DNA of 64,000 bases from Streptomyces goshikiensis (GCF_014650555.1 NZ_BMVE01000011.1:1-64000); one strand, 5' to 3'. Counted from the stretch's first letter, positions 8,369-17,584 are shown. Notes: generated by a model from the sequence alone, not told the origin. Made by a program: numbers and translations.

Positions 8369-8830
8369 GTGCTCAAGAACATCCGTGCCGTCTGCGTCAC
8401 CGCCGCCGGGGTGGCGGCCGCCCTCGCCCTGACGGGCTGCGGCAGCGGCGGTGACTCCGACGGCGCCGCGCCGGACAAGAAGCCCGCCGCGACCCCGGCG
8501 GCCGGCACGCCGAGCGCCTCCGGCGCGGGCGGCGCGGCGAAGGCCGGCAGCCTGGACGGCGCCTGGGTTTCGGCGGCCAACCCGGGGGAGATCGTCATCC
8601 TCACGGTCAAGAGCCCGGTGGCGATCGTCATCGACGGCGGCAAGACCTGCAAGGGCGCCGTCAGCGGGAAGGACCTGACCCTGGTCTGCCCGTCCGGCGG
8701 CAAGCGCACCAAGGGCACCGTGGACTCCGTCGACGCCACCAGCCTGAAGATCACCTGGGAGGGCGCCGGCACCGACACCTTCCAGAAGAGCGACGCGGGC
8801 AAGCTGCCGACGGCGCTGCCGAGTTCCTGA
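8369..8830 (+). CDS. Small lipoprotein
   Basis: A 153-residue secreted lipoprotein. The GTG at 8369 is chosen because AGGGGGA lies 7 bases upstream and it gives a clean signal peptide ending in LALTGC, with C24 as the lipidated residue. A Gly/Ser/Pro linker follows to about residue 60, then a small beta-rich domain containing a CKG...LVC cysteine pair. No enzyme motif is visible. It is exported and membrane-anchored, and its function is unknown. Confidence 0.8.
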   Translation: MLKNIRAVCVTAAGVAAALALTGCGSGGDSDGAAPDKKPAATPAAGTPSASGAGGAAKAGSLDGAWVSAANPGEIVILTVKSPVAIVIDGGKTCKGAVSGKDLTLVCPSGGKRTKGTVDSVDATSLKITWEGAGTDTFQKSDAGKLPTALPSS

Positions 8831-8845
8831 CCGGGGGGCCGGAGT

Positions 8846-9271
8846 TCACCCGAGGGTGAGCTCCGCCCACACCGTCTTGCCGACGACGCGGTCGCGGACG
8901 CCCCAGCAGGCGGCGACCGCGTCGACGAGCCGCAGCCCGTACCCCGACTCCGCCTGGTACGCGCGCGGCGCGACCTCCGGGCGCCGCTCCTGGCAGGCGT
9001 CGGAGACCTCGATGCGCAGCGTCCCCTCCAGGAGCGTCATCCGCAGCTCGAAGTCCCGCCCGGGAACCCAGCCGTGGACGACGGCGTTGGCGGCGAGCTC
9101 GGCGACGATCAGCCCGGCGTCGTCGCAGACCCGGGTCCGCTCCGGGATCCCCCAGTCGTGCAGCTCGACGAGCACCAGCTGCCGGGCGAGCCGGGCACCC
9201 CGACGGGTGGCGCTGAAACGCTGAGTGAACACGCGTACGAGGGGCCGGGAGGGGCCGGCGGGTGCGGTCAT
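8846..9271 (-). CDS. HATPase-domain ATP-binding protein (anti-sigma RsbW-like)
   Basis: A 141-residue GHKL ATPase domain: an N-box VAELAANAVVHG, a D-containing VSDAC box, and the G-box SGYGLRLVDAVAACWGV. In Streptomyces hundreds of these stand-alone domains occur, often next to XRE/DUF397 pairs as here. The start is taken at ATG 9271 rather than the longer GTG-type frame to 9316. It is divergent from the XRE gene. Its partner is unknown; sigma-factor control is the family precedent. Confidence 0.85.
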   Translation of the reverse strand: MTAPAGPSRPLVRVFTQRFSATRRGARLARQLVLVELHDWGIPERTRVCDDAGLIVAELAANAVVHGWVPGRDFELRMTLLEGTLRIEVSDACQERRPEVAPRAYQAESGYGLRLVDAVAACWGVRDRVVGKTVWAELTLG

Positions 9272-9403
9272 GGCGCCCAACGTCCCGCCTGACCTGTCGA
9301 GTTGCCAGCACCCCAACTACTACTTTCCAACTGTACGAGTTCACTCCCTGGACAGGCGGAGTCACTGTCAGTGAGAATTTCCGCCGGGGAGGTGACCGCC
9401 ATA

Positions 9404-10234
9404 ATGAGCGACGACAGCGGCGACGGCGAGGTCAGGCCCGACGAGAATCTCCGGAATTTCGGGGAGACCGTCAAGGCGTTCCGTAAACGGGCAGGGTTCA
9501 CACAGGAGCAACTCGCGCCCCTGGTCGGGTACTCGGTGCAGTACGTGGGTTCTGTTGAGCAGGGCCGCCGCCATCCGTCCAAGAGGTTTGTCGACCGGGC
9601 CGAAGAACACCTGGACTCGTTCAGCGTGATCCGGATCGCGGCGCGACACTTGAACCGACGGCGTGGCTTGGCTTCGTGGTTCCAGAGATGGGCGGAGCTG
9701 GAGGAGGGTGCCGTCACGCTCAACACGTACGAGTCCCGCTCGGTCCCCGGGTTGTTACAGACGGAGGCGTATGCGCGAGCCTTGATCGAGAGCGTTCTGC
9801 CGCCGCCCACGCCAGAGGAAGCGGAAGCCCGGATCGTCGCCCGCCTGGGTCGGCAGCGACTGCTGACTCGTACTCCGTACACGGTCTTCAGCTTCATCAT
9901 CGAACAGTCCGTGATCGAGCGGCAGACCGGCGGCCGCGAGGTGACTCTTGAGCTGATCGACCACCTGTTGGAATGCTCCCGGTTACCCAACGTCGACATT
10001 CAGATCATGCCGACGGCCAGCCCCCAGCATGCGGGTCTCGGCGGCCCCTTTCGCCTCCTCGTCACCGAGGAACACGAATGGGTCGCCTACAGCGAGGGGC
10101 AGCAGTCCGGCAAGGTGATCACCGACGTGCGGGACATCAGCATCCTCGACCAGCGGTATGCCAAACTTCGCATCCAGGCCCTCAATCCTGCGGACAGCGT
10201 GGGCCTGTTGATGCGAATGCGAGGAAGACTGTGA
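9404..10234 (+). CDS. XRE-family regulator with DUF5753 domain
   Basis: A 276-residue protein with an N-terminal Cro/CI-type helix-turn-helix (about residues 18-75, including FTQEQLAPLVGYSVQYVGSVEQG) and a C-terminal DUF5753 ligand or partner domain. The ATG at 9404 is preferred; a GTG at 9392 overlaps the GGGGAGG ribosome site. The stop overlaps the start of the DUF397 gene (GTGA), so the two are translationally coupled. This triple of HATPase, XRE and DUF397 resembles toxin-antitoxin-like BldB/WhiJ sets tied to development. The role here is inferred from family only. Confidence 0.9.
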   Translation: MSDDSGDGEVRPDENLRNFGETVKAFRKRAGFTQEQLAPLVGYSVQYVGSVEQGRRHPSKRFVDRAEEHLDSFSVIRIAARHLNRRRGLASWFQRWAELEEGAVTLNTYESRSVPGLLQTEAYARALIESVLPPPTPEEAEARIVARLGRQRLLTRTPYTVFSFIIEQSVIERQTGGREVTLELIDHLLECSRLPNVDIQIMPTASPQHAGLGGPFRLLVTEEHEWVAYSEGQQSGKVITDVRDISILDQRYAKLRIQALNPADSVGLLMRMRGRL

Positions 10235-10473
10235 ACGACTCCCGGCTCCGGTGGTTCAAGAGCAGTTACAGCAGCAGCGAGGGCGACAACTGCGTCGAGG
10301 TGGCCCTCTCCTGGCACAAGTCGACGTACAGCAGTGGCGATGGCGACGACTGCGTCGAGGTCGCCTCCTGCGCCGACACCGTCCACGTCCGTGACTCCAA
10401 GCTCACCGCGAGCCCCGAGCTGGCCGTCCGGCCCGGCTCCTGGACCGCGTTCCTGGGCGGCGTCACCCGCTAG
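10231..10473 (+). CDS. DUF397 protein with duplicated N-terminal motif
   Basis: An 80-residue DUF397 protein starting at GTG 10231, overlapping the XRE stop. The family signature occurs twice in tandem: FKSSYSSSEGDNCVEVA and HKSTYSSGDGDDCVEVA, followed by the usual VHVRDSKL and a closing WTAFLGGV. Ordinary members have one copy in about 60 residues, so this looks like an internal duplication of about 60 bp. It probably works with the XRE partner. Its stop overlaps that of the convergent hypothetical gene. Confidence 0.85.
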   Translation: MNDSRLRWFKSSYSSSEGDNCVEVALSWHKSTYSSGDGDDCVEVASCADTVHVRDSKLTASPELAVRPGSWTAFLGGVTR

Positions 10474-10805
10474 GGCGGCGGAACCGGCCCCGGGGAGGTC
10501 GCACCGGGCGCCGGACGCCAAAAGCGCCCGTCGGGCAGAGCCTGACGGGCGCCGAGGAAGTAGTCCACATCGCGCTGGAACACGAGACCCGGGACGGCCC
10601 GGCACAGGTGGGGCCAGATGCTCGGCCCCACGTGGTACTCGCCGGCCACCATCCAGGGATCGTCGCCCAGCACGAACAGGTGCCGGATCTCCAGGAACTG
10701 GTCCCGGTCCAACGAGAGGGACTGCGCTATCTCCTCGTCCGCGCCGAAGCCGGTCAGGTCCCAGACGAGGTTGTACCCGTCGGCGAATGGATAGTCGCTG
10801 CTCAC
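10470..10805 (-). CDS. Hypothetical protein, 111 aa
   Basis: An acidic 111-residue soluble protein starting at GTG 10805. It is aromatic-rich (YPFADGYNLVWDLTGF, FWRPAP) with a Pro-rich tail and no signal peptide or membrane segment. The stop codon overlaps the convergent DUF397 stop by 3 bases. I do not recognise the family. Confidence 0.65.
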   Translation of the reverse strand: MSSDYPFADGYNLVWDLTGFGADEEIAQSLSLDRDQFLEIRHLFVLGDDPWMVAGEYHVGPSIWPHLCRAVPGLVFQRDVDYFLGARQALPDGRFWRPAPGATSPGPVPPP

Positions 10806-10883
10806 GGCCTCAAGCTAGGCCGCGTCCGCCCGCACCCGCACCTGCTTTTCGATCAGCGGTTCCGGGCGGTTCACGGAATCCGG

Positions 10884-11678
10884 CTACGACGCCGGCCAGA
10901 ACTGGGCCAGCGCCGCCTCCTTGTACGGGGCCGGGGTGACGCTCAGTTCGCCCGCGAAGGGGCGGTCCAGCACCATCACCAGCAGCAGGCTGAAGCCGAT
11001 CAGCCCGGCCACCGCCGACACGAACAGCAGCTGCATCCGCAGGCTCCGCAGCCCGAACAGGAACGTCAGCGGCAGGATCACCAGCGCGCCCCCGTACACC
11101 AGCACCTGCAACAGCACGGGCAGGGACGTTTCGGCCATCGTGATGCGGGCCCGGCGCTGCGCGGCGACGTCGTTGAGGTGCGTGGCGGCCTCCTGGTAGA
11201 AGGTCTCGCTGCGCGCGCCGACGGGTTCGTACGCCTGGAGGGCGGTGTACATGGCGTGCGTCTGCCGGGCGGTCGCCTCGTAGCTCGGCTCGCCCTGGCG
11301 CATCAGCGGCCACTGGACCTCGACGACGGCGTGGGCGTAGTCCCCGACGGCCCTTTCGACGCGGGCGCGGTCGGCGGGCGGGAACGCCTCGGAGCTGCGC
11401 ACGACGAGGGCCAGGTCGGTGGCCTCGGTGGCCACGACGGTCTGGGTGTTCTCCAGCTGCGTCCACAGGGTGACGACGACGAACGCGAGGATGATGCCGT
11501 AGATCGCGCCGAACATGCCGAGGGCGACGCCGACCATCTCGTTGTGCTCGCCGCCCGCGAGGTGCGGGAAGCGGCGGCGGGCGGCGAGGCTGCCGAGGAC
11601 GGCGAGGGCGACGAAGCCGCCGACGAGGACGAGGCCGAGCGTGAAGGTGCTGAGGTGGTTGAGCAGCCAGAGGGTCAT
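10884..11678 (-). CDS. DUF4239 membrane protein
   Basis: A 264-residue protein with four hydrophobic segments: two near the N-terminus (TLGLVLVGGFVALAVLGSL and the VGVALGMFGAIYGIILAFVVV block) and two near the C-terminus, separated by a charged helical domain of about 120 residues. This is the bestrophin-like DUF4239 layout. The start is ATG 11678; the much longer open frame upstream on this strand is antisense to the FGE gene and is not used. It may be a channel or a stress-related membrane protein. Its function is unproven. Confidence 0.82.
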   Translation of the reverse strand: MTLWLLNHLSTFTLGLVLVGGFVALAVLGSLAARRRFPHLAGGEHNEMVGVALGMFGAIYGIILAFVVVTLWTQLENTQTVVATEATDLALVVRSSEAFPPADRARVERAVGDYAHAVVEVQWPLMRQGEPSYEATARQTHAMYTALQAYEPVGARSETFYQEAATHLNDVAAQRRARITMAETSLPVLLQVLVYGGALVILPLTFLFGLRSLRMQLLFVSAVAGLIGFSLLLVMVLDRPFAGELSVTPAPYKEAALAQFWPAS

Positions 11679-11783
11679 GCGCTGTTCAACGATCTCCGTG
11701 GCCGGAGGGCCCGCCCGGTCGATCGTGCGTGACGCGACGCGTCGTTGCGCACGGCGCGGGCGGGAGTGGTGCAACGTGGTGGC

Positions 11784-12713
11784 ATGAGCGGCACGGTTCG
11801 GGCCCGGACGACGGCTCCTCCCCACGGCATGGTCCGTGTTCCGGGCGGGACGTTCCGGATGGGGTCGGAGGCGTTCTATCCGGAGGAGCGGCCCGTGCGC
11901 CCGGTGACGGTCGACGGGTTCTGGATGGACGCGCACCCGGTGACGGTCGCGGAGTTCCGGCGGTTCACGAAGGCGACGGGCCACGTCACGGTCGCCGAGC
12001 GGGAACTCGACCCGCGGGACTTTCCCGGCGCGGAGCGCGGCGCGCTGGTGCCCGGGGCGCTGGTGTTCACGATGACGCCGGGGCCGGTGGATCTGGACGA
12101 CTGGCGCCGCTGGTGGTCGTACGAGCCCGGGGCCTGCTGGCGCCGGCCCCTGGGCGGGGGCAGCACGACGCACGGCCGGGAGCTCCATCCGGTGACGCAG
12201 GTGGCGTTCGAGGACGCCGTCGCGTACGCGGCGTGGGCGGGCAAGGAGCTGCCCACGGAGGCGGAGTGGGAGTTCGCCGCCCGCGGCGGCCTTGAGGGCG
12301 CGGTGTTCGTGTGGGGCGACGAGTTCACCCCGAGGGGGCGCCGGATGGCCAACACCTGGCACGGCGCCTTCCCCTGGGAGTACCTGCGCGCCTCCGCGAA
12401 GTCCCCGCGCCCGGGTACCAGTGCGGTCCGCTCCTACCCGGCCAACGGATACGGCCTGTACGACATGGCGGGCAACGTGTGGGAGTGGACCTGCGACGCC
12501 TACGCCGATCGGCGTCCCGATCCGGCGCCGGGGGCCTGCTGCGCGCCGGGCGACGCGCGCGCCGGCGGGGAGCGTTTTCCCCGCCGGGTCACCAAGGGCG
12601 GTTCGCACCTGTGCGCCCCGAACTACTGCCTGCGCTACCGCCCCGCCGCCCGGACCGGGCAGAGCGAGGACACCGCCACCTGCCACCTCGGCTTCCGCTG
12701 CGTCGTCCGCTGA
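11784..12713 (+). CDS. Formylglycine-generating enzyme
   Basis: A 309-residue FGE/SUMF1 protein that oxidises a sulfatase cysteine to formylglycine with O2 and copper. The core block GGSHLCAPNYCLRYRPAAR holds the copper-binding pair C277 and C282, and LPTEAEWEFAARGG and NVWEWT are further family blocks. Length agrees with known Streptomyces FGE of about 310 residues. The arylsulfatase gene begins 124 bp downstream and carries the matching CSPTR target, so the two form a modifier-substrate pair. The protein lacks a signal peptide and acts in the cytoplasm before any export of the sulfatase. Confidence 0.95.
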   Translation: MSGTVRARTTAPPHGMVRVPGGTFRMGSEAFYPEERPVRPVTVDGFWMDAHPVTVAEFRRFTKATGHVTVAERELDPRDFPGAERGALVPGALVFTMTPGPVDLDDWRRWWSYEPGACWRRPLGGGSTTHGRELHPVTQVAFEDAVAYAAWAGKELPTEAEWEFAARGGLEGAVFVWGDEFTPRGRRMANTWHGAFPWEYLRASAKSPRPGTSAVRSYPANGYGLYDMAGNVWEWTCDAYADRRPDPAPGACCAPGDARAGGERFPRRVTKGGSHLCAPNYCLRYRPAARTGQSEDTATCHLGFRCVVR

Positions 12714-12837
12714 CGGTCGCCGGTCACCTGTCCGGACGACAGGGCGGGCCGCCGCGCGGATCCGGGCACAGACTGCGAGGAGGCGCCCGAAGTCCTGCTG
12801 CGGGCGGGCACGACTTCCACTCGCGAGGGGCCGGTCC

Positions 12838-15195
12838 ATGTCCGACACGTTCCGTGGTGTGATCAATCTCGACGTCCGCGACTCGGTGCCCGACTGGGCC
12901 CCCTACGAGCAGCCGAAGGCCCCGGAGGGATCTCCCAACGTCGTGTACGTCGTCCTGGACGACGTCGGGTTCGGCGCGATGAGCTGCTACGGCGGCCCGA
13001 TCGAGACGCCGAACATCGACAGGATCGCCGCGAACGGCCTGCGCTACTCCCAGTGGCACACCACGGCCCTGTGCTCGCCGACCCGCTCGGCGCTGCTGAC
13101 CGGGAGGAACCACACCACCAACGGGATGGCCTGCATCAGCGAGGCGGCGATCGGGTTCCCCGGGGCGAACGGACACATCCCCTCCGAGTGCGCCACGCTC
13201 GCCGAGATCCTCGTCGAGAAGGGGTACAGCACGGCCCTGACGGGGAAGTGGCACCTGTGCCCGGAGGGCGAGATGAACCTCGCCTCCACGAAGCGGAACT
13301 GGCCCACCGGCCGCGGCTTCGAGCGTTTCTACGGATTCCTCGGCGCCGAGACCAGCCAGTGGTACCCCGACCTGGTCCACGACCAGCACCCCGTGGAACA
13401 GCCGGCCCCGCCGGAGGCGGGCTACCACTTCGGCGTCGACATCACGGACCGGGCCATCCAGTACATCGACGACGTCAAGGCCATCGCCCCCGAGCGGCCC
13501 GTCTTCCTCTACTACGCGCCCGGCTGCGCGCACGCCCCGCACCAGGCGCCGCCGGAGTGGATCGAACGCTACCGGGGCCGGTTCGACGCCGGGTACGAGG
13601 CGATGCGCGAGGAGATCCTGGCGCGCCAGAAGGCGCTCGGGCTCGTCCCCGAGAACACCGAGCTCCCCCCGGTCAACCCGATCGGCACCCCTGACACCCG
13701 CACCGGTCCCGGCGGCCTGCCGTTCCCGCCGCTCGACTTCACCCGCCCCTGGGCGGACCTGGGCGCGGACGAGCAGCGGCTGTTCGCGCGCATGGCCGAG
13801 GTGTACGCGGGGTTCCTGTCCCACTGCGACGACCAGATCGGCCGGATCGTCGACTACCTGGAGGACATCGGCCAGCTCGACAACACGATCTTCGTCGTGG
13901 TGTCCGACAACGGCGCCAGCGGAGAGGGCGGCCCCAACGGCTCGGTCAACGAGAACAAGTTCTTCAACAACGTCGCCGACGACCTCGCCGAGAACCTCGC
14001 CATGCTCGACGAGCTGGGCGGTGTGGAGACGTACGGGCACTACCCGAACGGCTGGGCCATGGCCTTCAACACGCCGTTCAAGATGTGGAAGCGGTACTCC
14101 TTCAACGGCGGCACCTGCGACCCCTGCGTCATCTCCTGGCCGGCCGGGATCGCCGCCCGCGGCGAGGTCCGCGACCAGTACCACCACGCCGTCGACATCG
14201 TCCCCACCGTCCTCGACTGCCTCGGCCTCGAACTCCCGGCCACCGTCAAGGGCTACCCGCAGACCCCGCTCCAGGGCCTGAGCATGCGCTACAGCTTCGA
14301 CTCCGCCTCGCTGCCGTCCGCGAAGACCACCCAGTTCTACTCGATGCTCGGCACCCGCGGCATCTGGCACCAGGGCTGGAAGGCGGTCACCACCCACCCC
14401 GCCATCAGCGGCTGGAGCGACTTCCACAAGGACACCTGGGAGCTCTACCACACCGACACCGACCGGGCCGAGCTCACCGACCTCGCCGGGCAGGAGCCGG
14501 AGCGGCTCCAGCAGCTGATCGGCCTGTGGTTCTACGAGGCCGGCGTCAACCAGGCCTTCCCCCTCGACGACCGCTCCGCCCTGGAGATCCTCTCCACCCC
14601 CCGGCCCGAGCTCACCCCGGCCCGCAACCGGTACGTGTACCGGCCGGGCGGCTCCGAGGTCCCCGAGTCCGTCGCGGTCAACATCCGCAACCGCTCCTAC
14701 TCCATCGGCGCCCTCGTCGACCTGCCCGGCCCCGGCGCGTCCGGAGTGCTGTTCTCGCACGGCGGCCGCTTCGGCGGGCACGCGCTGTACGTCAAGGACG
14801 GGCGGCTGACGTACGCGTACAACTTCCTGGGCAGCGAGGAACAGCGGATCACCGCGACCGAGCCCCTGCCCGTCGGGGAGAAGCTGATCCTGGCCGCGTC
14901 GTTCGAGAAGGACGGCGAGGTGTCCCCCGGCCTCGCCACCGGCATCCTCAGCCTGCACCACGGGGACAGGAAGGTCGGCGAAGGCCGGATCAGGACCCAG
15001 CCCGGCCGGTTCACCCTGGCCGGCGAAGGCCTCAACGTCGGCAAGGACAGCGGCGACGCCGTCACCGCCGACTACCCCGGGACCGCCCCCTGGGCCTTCA
15101 CCGGCGGCACCCTGCACCGGGTCGCGGTCGACGTCAGCGGCGAACCGTACATCGACCTCGAACGCGAGGCCGAGGCCATGCTGGCCCGCGAGTAA
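12838..15195 (+). CDS. Type I arylsulfatase
   Basis: A 785-residue sulfatase hydrolysing sulfate esters. The formylglycine target is C79 in CSPTRSALLTGR. The metal site is outlined by VVLDDVGFG near the start, and the substrate-site lysines and histidines lie in blocks such as TALTGKWHL and YAPGCAHAPH. VVSDNGASGEGGPNGS is the second metal block. The C-terminal 200 residues form a beta-sandwich typical of the large sulfatases (about 780 aa). No signal peptide is seen, so export is uncertain. It is co-oriented with the FGE gene. The substrate is unknown; release of sulfate from aromatic or steroid sulfates is a family possibility. Confidence 0.93.
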   Translation: MSDTFRGVINLDVRDSVPDWAPYEQPKAPEGSPNVVYVVLDDVGFGAMSCYGGPIETPNIDRIAANGLRYSQWHTTALCSPTRSALLTGRNHTTNGMACISEAAIGFPGANGHIPSECATLAEILVEKGYSTALTGKWHLCPEGEMNLASTKRNWPTGRGFERFYGFLGAETSQWYPDLVHDQHPVEQPAPPEAGYHFGVDITDRAIQYIDDVKAIAPERPVFLYYAPGCAHAPHQAPPEWIERYRGRFDAGYEAMREEILARQKALGLVPENTELPPVNPIGTPDTRTGPGGLPFPPLDFTRPWADLGADEQRLFARMAEVYAGFLSHCDDQIGRIVDYLEDIGQLDNTIFVVVSDNGASGEGGPNGSVNENKFFNNVADDLAENLAMLDELGGVETYGHYPNGWAMAFNTPFKMWKRYSFNGGTCDPCVISWPAGIAARGEVRDQYHHAVDIVPTVLDCLGLELPATVKGYPQTPLQGLSMRYSFDSASLPSAKTTQFYSMLGTRGIWHQGWKAVTTHPAISGWSDFHKDTWELYHTDTDRAELTDLAGQEPERLQQLIGLWFYEAGVNQAFPLDDRSALEILSTPRPELTPARNRYVYRPGGSEVPESVAVNIRNRSYSIGALVDLPGPGASGVLFSHGGRFGGHALYVKDGRLTYAYNFLGSEEQRITATEPLPVGEKLILAASFEKDGEVSPGLATGILSLHHGDRKVGEGRIRTQPGRFTLAGEGLNVGKDSGDAVTADYPGTAPWAFTGGTLHRVAVDVSGEPYIDLEREAEAMLARE

Positions 15196-15217
15196 GAACG
15201 GTCGTGCGGGAGCGGCC

Positions 15218-15565
15218 TCAGAGGTGGCCGAGCACGTTGACCACCCGGCCGTTGGGGTCGCGGACGAAGAACCGCCGCACACCCCACTCCTCGTCCTGCA
15301 AGGGGTGGACGATCTCCGCGCCGCTGTCCCGCACGGCCGCGTAGGCCGCGTCCACGTCGTCCACTTCGACACTCATGTCGGGCGCGACGGGAGCAGTCTT
15401 GTCCCTGGTCATCAAGCTGACTTGCGCCGCCGGACTGGACGGGGAGGCGAGCGTCATGATCCAGCCGTGGTTCATGACCTCCTCGAAGCCCAGCAGACCG
15501 TAGAACTCCCGGCTCTCCTGCACAGCCGCTGACTGAACGTTGGGCACGACACGGCGAGCGGCCAT
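15218..15565 (-). CDS. VOC (glyoxalase-fold) protein
   Basis: A 115-residue single-domain vicinal-oxygen-chelate protein. It has the PNVQSAAVQESREFYGLLGFEEV start and the closing RFFVRDPNGRVVNVLGH. ATG 15565 is used; the frame extends to 15610. It converges on the sulfatase gene. These small proteins include antibiotic-binding, isomerase and dioxygenase relatives, so the specific role is open. Confidence 0.85.
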   Translation of the reverse strand: MAARRVVPNVQSAAVQESREFYGLLGFEEVMNHGWIMTLASPSSPAAQVSLMTRDKTAPVAPDMSVEVDDVDAAYAAVRDSGAEIVHPLQDEEWGVRRFFVRDPNGRVVNVLGHL

Positions 15566-15654
15566 CGACGACTCCAGGTGAGAACGGACATGCCTGCGAA
15601 CCCTCCACAAGTACTACGGCACACCCGCCGCCGCACACGATTTCGCAGCAGGCC

Positions 15655-15948
15655 CTAGCCGACCTTGGGGGCGTGGGGGAGGCCGGAGCCGAGGGCCGGG
15701 GCGGCGCCCGTGAGGGAGGAGCCCGTGGCCTGCGCGGCGGAGCCGACGGCCGTCGAGGCCGTGCCCACGGCGGTCTTGGTGTCGTGGATGGCGGAGCCGG
15801 GGTGGTCGACGATGTCGCCGACGCGCGCGGTGATCGGGGGCCCCTCGATGGCGGGCGCGTCGGCGGCGTGCGCGGCGACGGGGGTCAGGGCGAGGGCGGC
15901 GCCGCCGGACAGGACCAGGGCGGCGAGGCCGCGCTTGATGGGATTCAT
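15655..15948 (-). CDS. Small secreted protein
   Basis: A 97-residue protein with a signal peptide (MNPIKRGLAALVLSGG, cleavage probably after VAAHA at residue 28). The mature part is Ala/Gly/Ser/Thr-rich with a GTASTAVGSAAQATGSS stretch and no cysteines. It resembles the small exported proteins common in Streptomyces. The function is unknown. Confidence 0.75.
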   Translation of the reverse strand: MNPIKRGLAALVLSGGAALALTPVAAHAADAPAIEGPPITARVGDIVDHPGSAIHDTKTAVGTASTAVGSAAQATGSSLTGAAPALGSGLPHAPKVG

Positions 15949-16024
15949 GCCCGGCCCAACGACCCGCCCGCCCCGGGGGTCACCGGGGGAACGGCGCCGG
16001 CCCCGGATCGGGGGACGGCGGGGG

Positions 16025-17584
16025 TCAGTCCTCGACCACCAGGGCCGGGGTGGACTTCGTCAGGACCTGGCCGCGGAAGAAGGCGGGGCTGCGGCGCTCG
16101 GTGACGAACATGATCACCAGGCCGAGGGCCAGCAGGCCGACGCCGATCACGAAGACGCTGCCGACGCCGAGGACGGTGGAGCCGGAGCCGTACGACGGAT
16201 TCCACATGTCGATGAGGGTCTTGAGGAAGACGGTGGCCAGCAGCAGTCCACCCAGCACCGGGAAGACGCCCTTGAAGAACAGGTCGCGGGCGGAGCGGCG
16301 CAGCTCGCCGCGGAAGTACCAGGCGCAGGCGAAGGCCGTCAGCGAGTAGTAGAAGCAGATCATCAGGCCGAGCGCGAAGATCGTGTCGGTGAGGACGTTC
16401 TCGCTGACCAGGGTCATCACGGTGTAGAAGACGCCGGTGGCGACGCCCGCCATGACGGTGGCGCGGCCGGGCGTCTTGAAGCGCGGGTGGACCTTGGCGT
16501 AGGAGGACGGCAGCGCCTCGTACGTGGACATCGCGAGCACCGTGCGGGCGACCGGGATGAAGGTGGTCTGGAGCGACGCGGTCGCGGAGGCCAGGACGGC
16601 GACGAAGAGCAGGATGCCTAGGAGCGGGCCCATGACGGGGCCGGCGAGGGCGGCGAAGACGTTGTCGGAGGTCTCCGGGTTGCCGAGGCCGAGGCCGTCG
16701 ACCCCGGAGCCGACGGCCATCTGCGCGGCGACGCCGGTGGCCAGGTACGAGCCGACCAGGACGACCATCGCGATGAGCGAGGCGCGGCCGGGGGTCTTGG
16801 CGGAGCCGGTGGTCTCCTCGTTGGTGGCGAGGCAGGCGTCCCAGCCCCAGTACATGAAGATCGAGAGCGAGAGTCCGGCGGTGAAGGCCGCCATGGACTC
16901 GACCGCGAAGGGGTTCATCCACTGCCAGGAGAAGTCCAGGCCGGTGTCGAAGCTGCCGGCCGAGGCCTTCTGGAAGGCCATCGCGACGAAGAGGCCGAGG
17001 ACGGCGAGCTGGAGGCCGACCAGCGCGTACTGGACGCCCTTGGTGGCGGTCATGCCGCGGTAGCTGATGGCGGTGGCGGCGGCGATCAGGGTGAGGCAGG
17101 TGGCGATGTGGACGAGCTTGTTGTCGTCCAGCGCGGAGATCGAGGGGTTGTTCGTGATCTCGCCGGCCAGCAGCCAGAAGTAGGAGGTGGCGACGCCCGC
17201 CAGGTTGGAGAGGACGATGATCGTGGCGATCACCAGGCCCCAGCCGCACATCCAGCCGACCCGGGGGCCGAAGGCCTTGACGGTCCAGGTGAAGGAGGTG
17301 CCGCAGTCCGGCACGGCCTTGTTGAGCTCGCGGTAGGCGAAGGCGACCAGGAGCATCGGGAGGAACCCGGCGAGGAAGACGGCCGGCATCTGGAGGCCGA
17401 CCTCGCCGGCGGTGGAGCCGAGGGTCGAGGTCAGGCAGTAGACGGGGGCGACGGTGGAGATGCCGATGACCGCGCTTCCGACCAGGCCGACGGACCCTTT
17501 GCCGAGGCCCTTGCCCCGGACGTCGCCCTCGGCCGCGCCGATTACCGTGTCTGCGACCTGAGGCCGAACGTCCAGCTGAGTCAT
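16025..17584 (-). CDS. APC-superfamily amino acid permease
   Basis: A 519-residue integral membrane transporter with about 12 hydrophobic helices. The first helix has the APC signature GSVGLVGSAVIGISTVAPVY, with the GS/GIS substrate-binding break. AYRELNKAVPDCGTSFTWTVKAFGP follows, typical of the amino acid/polyamine family. The ATG at 17584 has no clear ribosome site; an in-frame ATG at 17617 and one at 17770 are alternatives. It imports amino acids or polyamines by proton symport or exchange. The gene is monocistronic, ends 76 bp from the small secreted protein, and has a 360-bp AT-richer leader. Confidence 0.88.
   Translation of the reverse strand: MTQLDVRPQVADTVIGAAEGDVRGKGLGKGSVGLVGSAVIGISTVAPVYCLTSTLGSTAGEVGLQMPAVFLAGFLPMLLVAFAYRELNKAVPDCGTSFTWTVKAFGPRVGWMCGWGLVIATIIVLSNLAGVATSYFWLLAGEITNNPSISALDDNKLVHIATCLTLIAAATAISYRGMTATKGVQYALVGLQLAVLGLFVAMAFQKASAGSFDTGLDFSWQWMNPFAVESMAAFTAGLSLSIFMYWGWDACLATNEETTGSAKTPGRASLIAMVVLVGSYLATGVAAQMAVGSGVDGLGLGNPETSDNVFAALAGPVMGPLLGILLFVAVLASATASLQTTFIPVARTVLAMSTYEALPSSYAKVHPRFKTPGRATVMAGVATGVFYTVMTLVSENVLTDTIFALGLMICFYYSLTAFACAWYFRGELRRSARDLFFKGVFPVLGGLLLATVFLKTLIDMWNPSYGSGSTVLGVGSVFVIGVGLLALGLVIMFVTERRSPAFFRGQVLTKSTPALVVED

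Noticed and set aside
12724..15372. 882-codon open frame on the minus strand
   Set aside because: It is antisense to the well-supported sulfatase, an artefact of high GC at third positions; it has no family signature.
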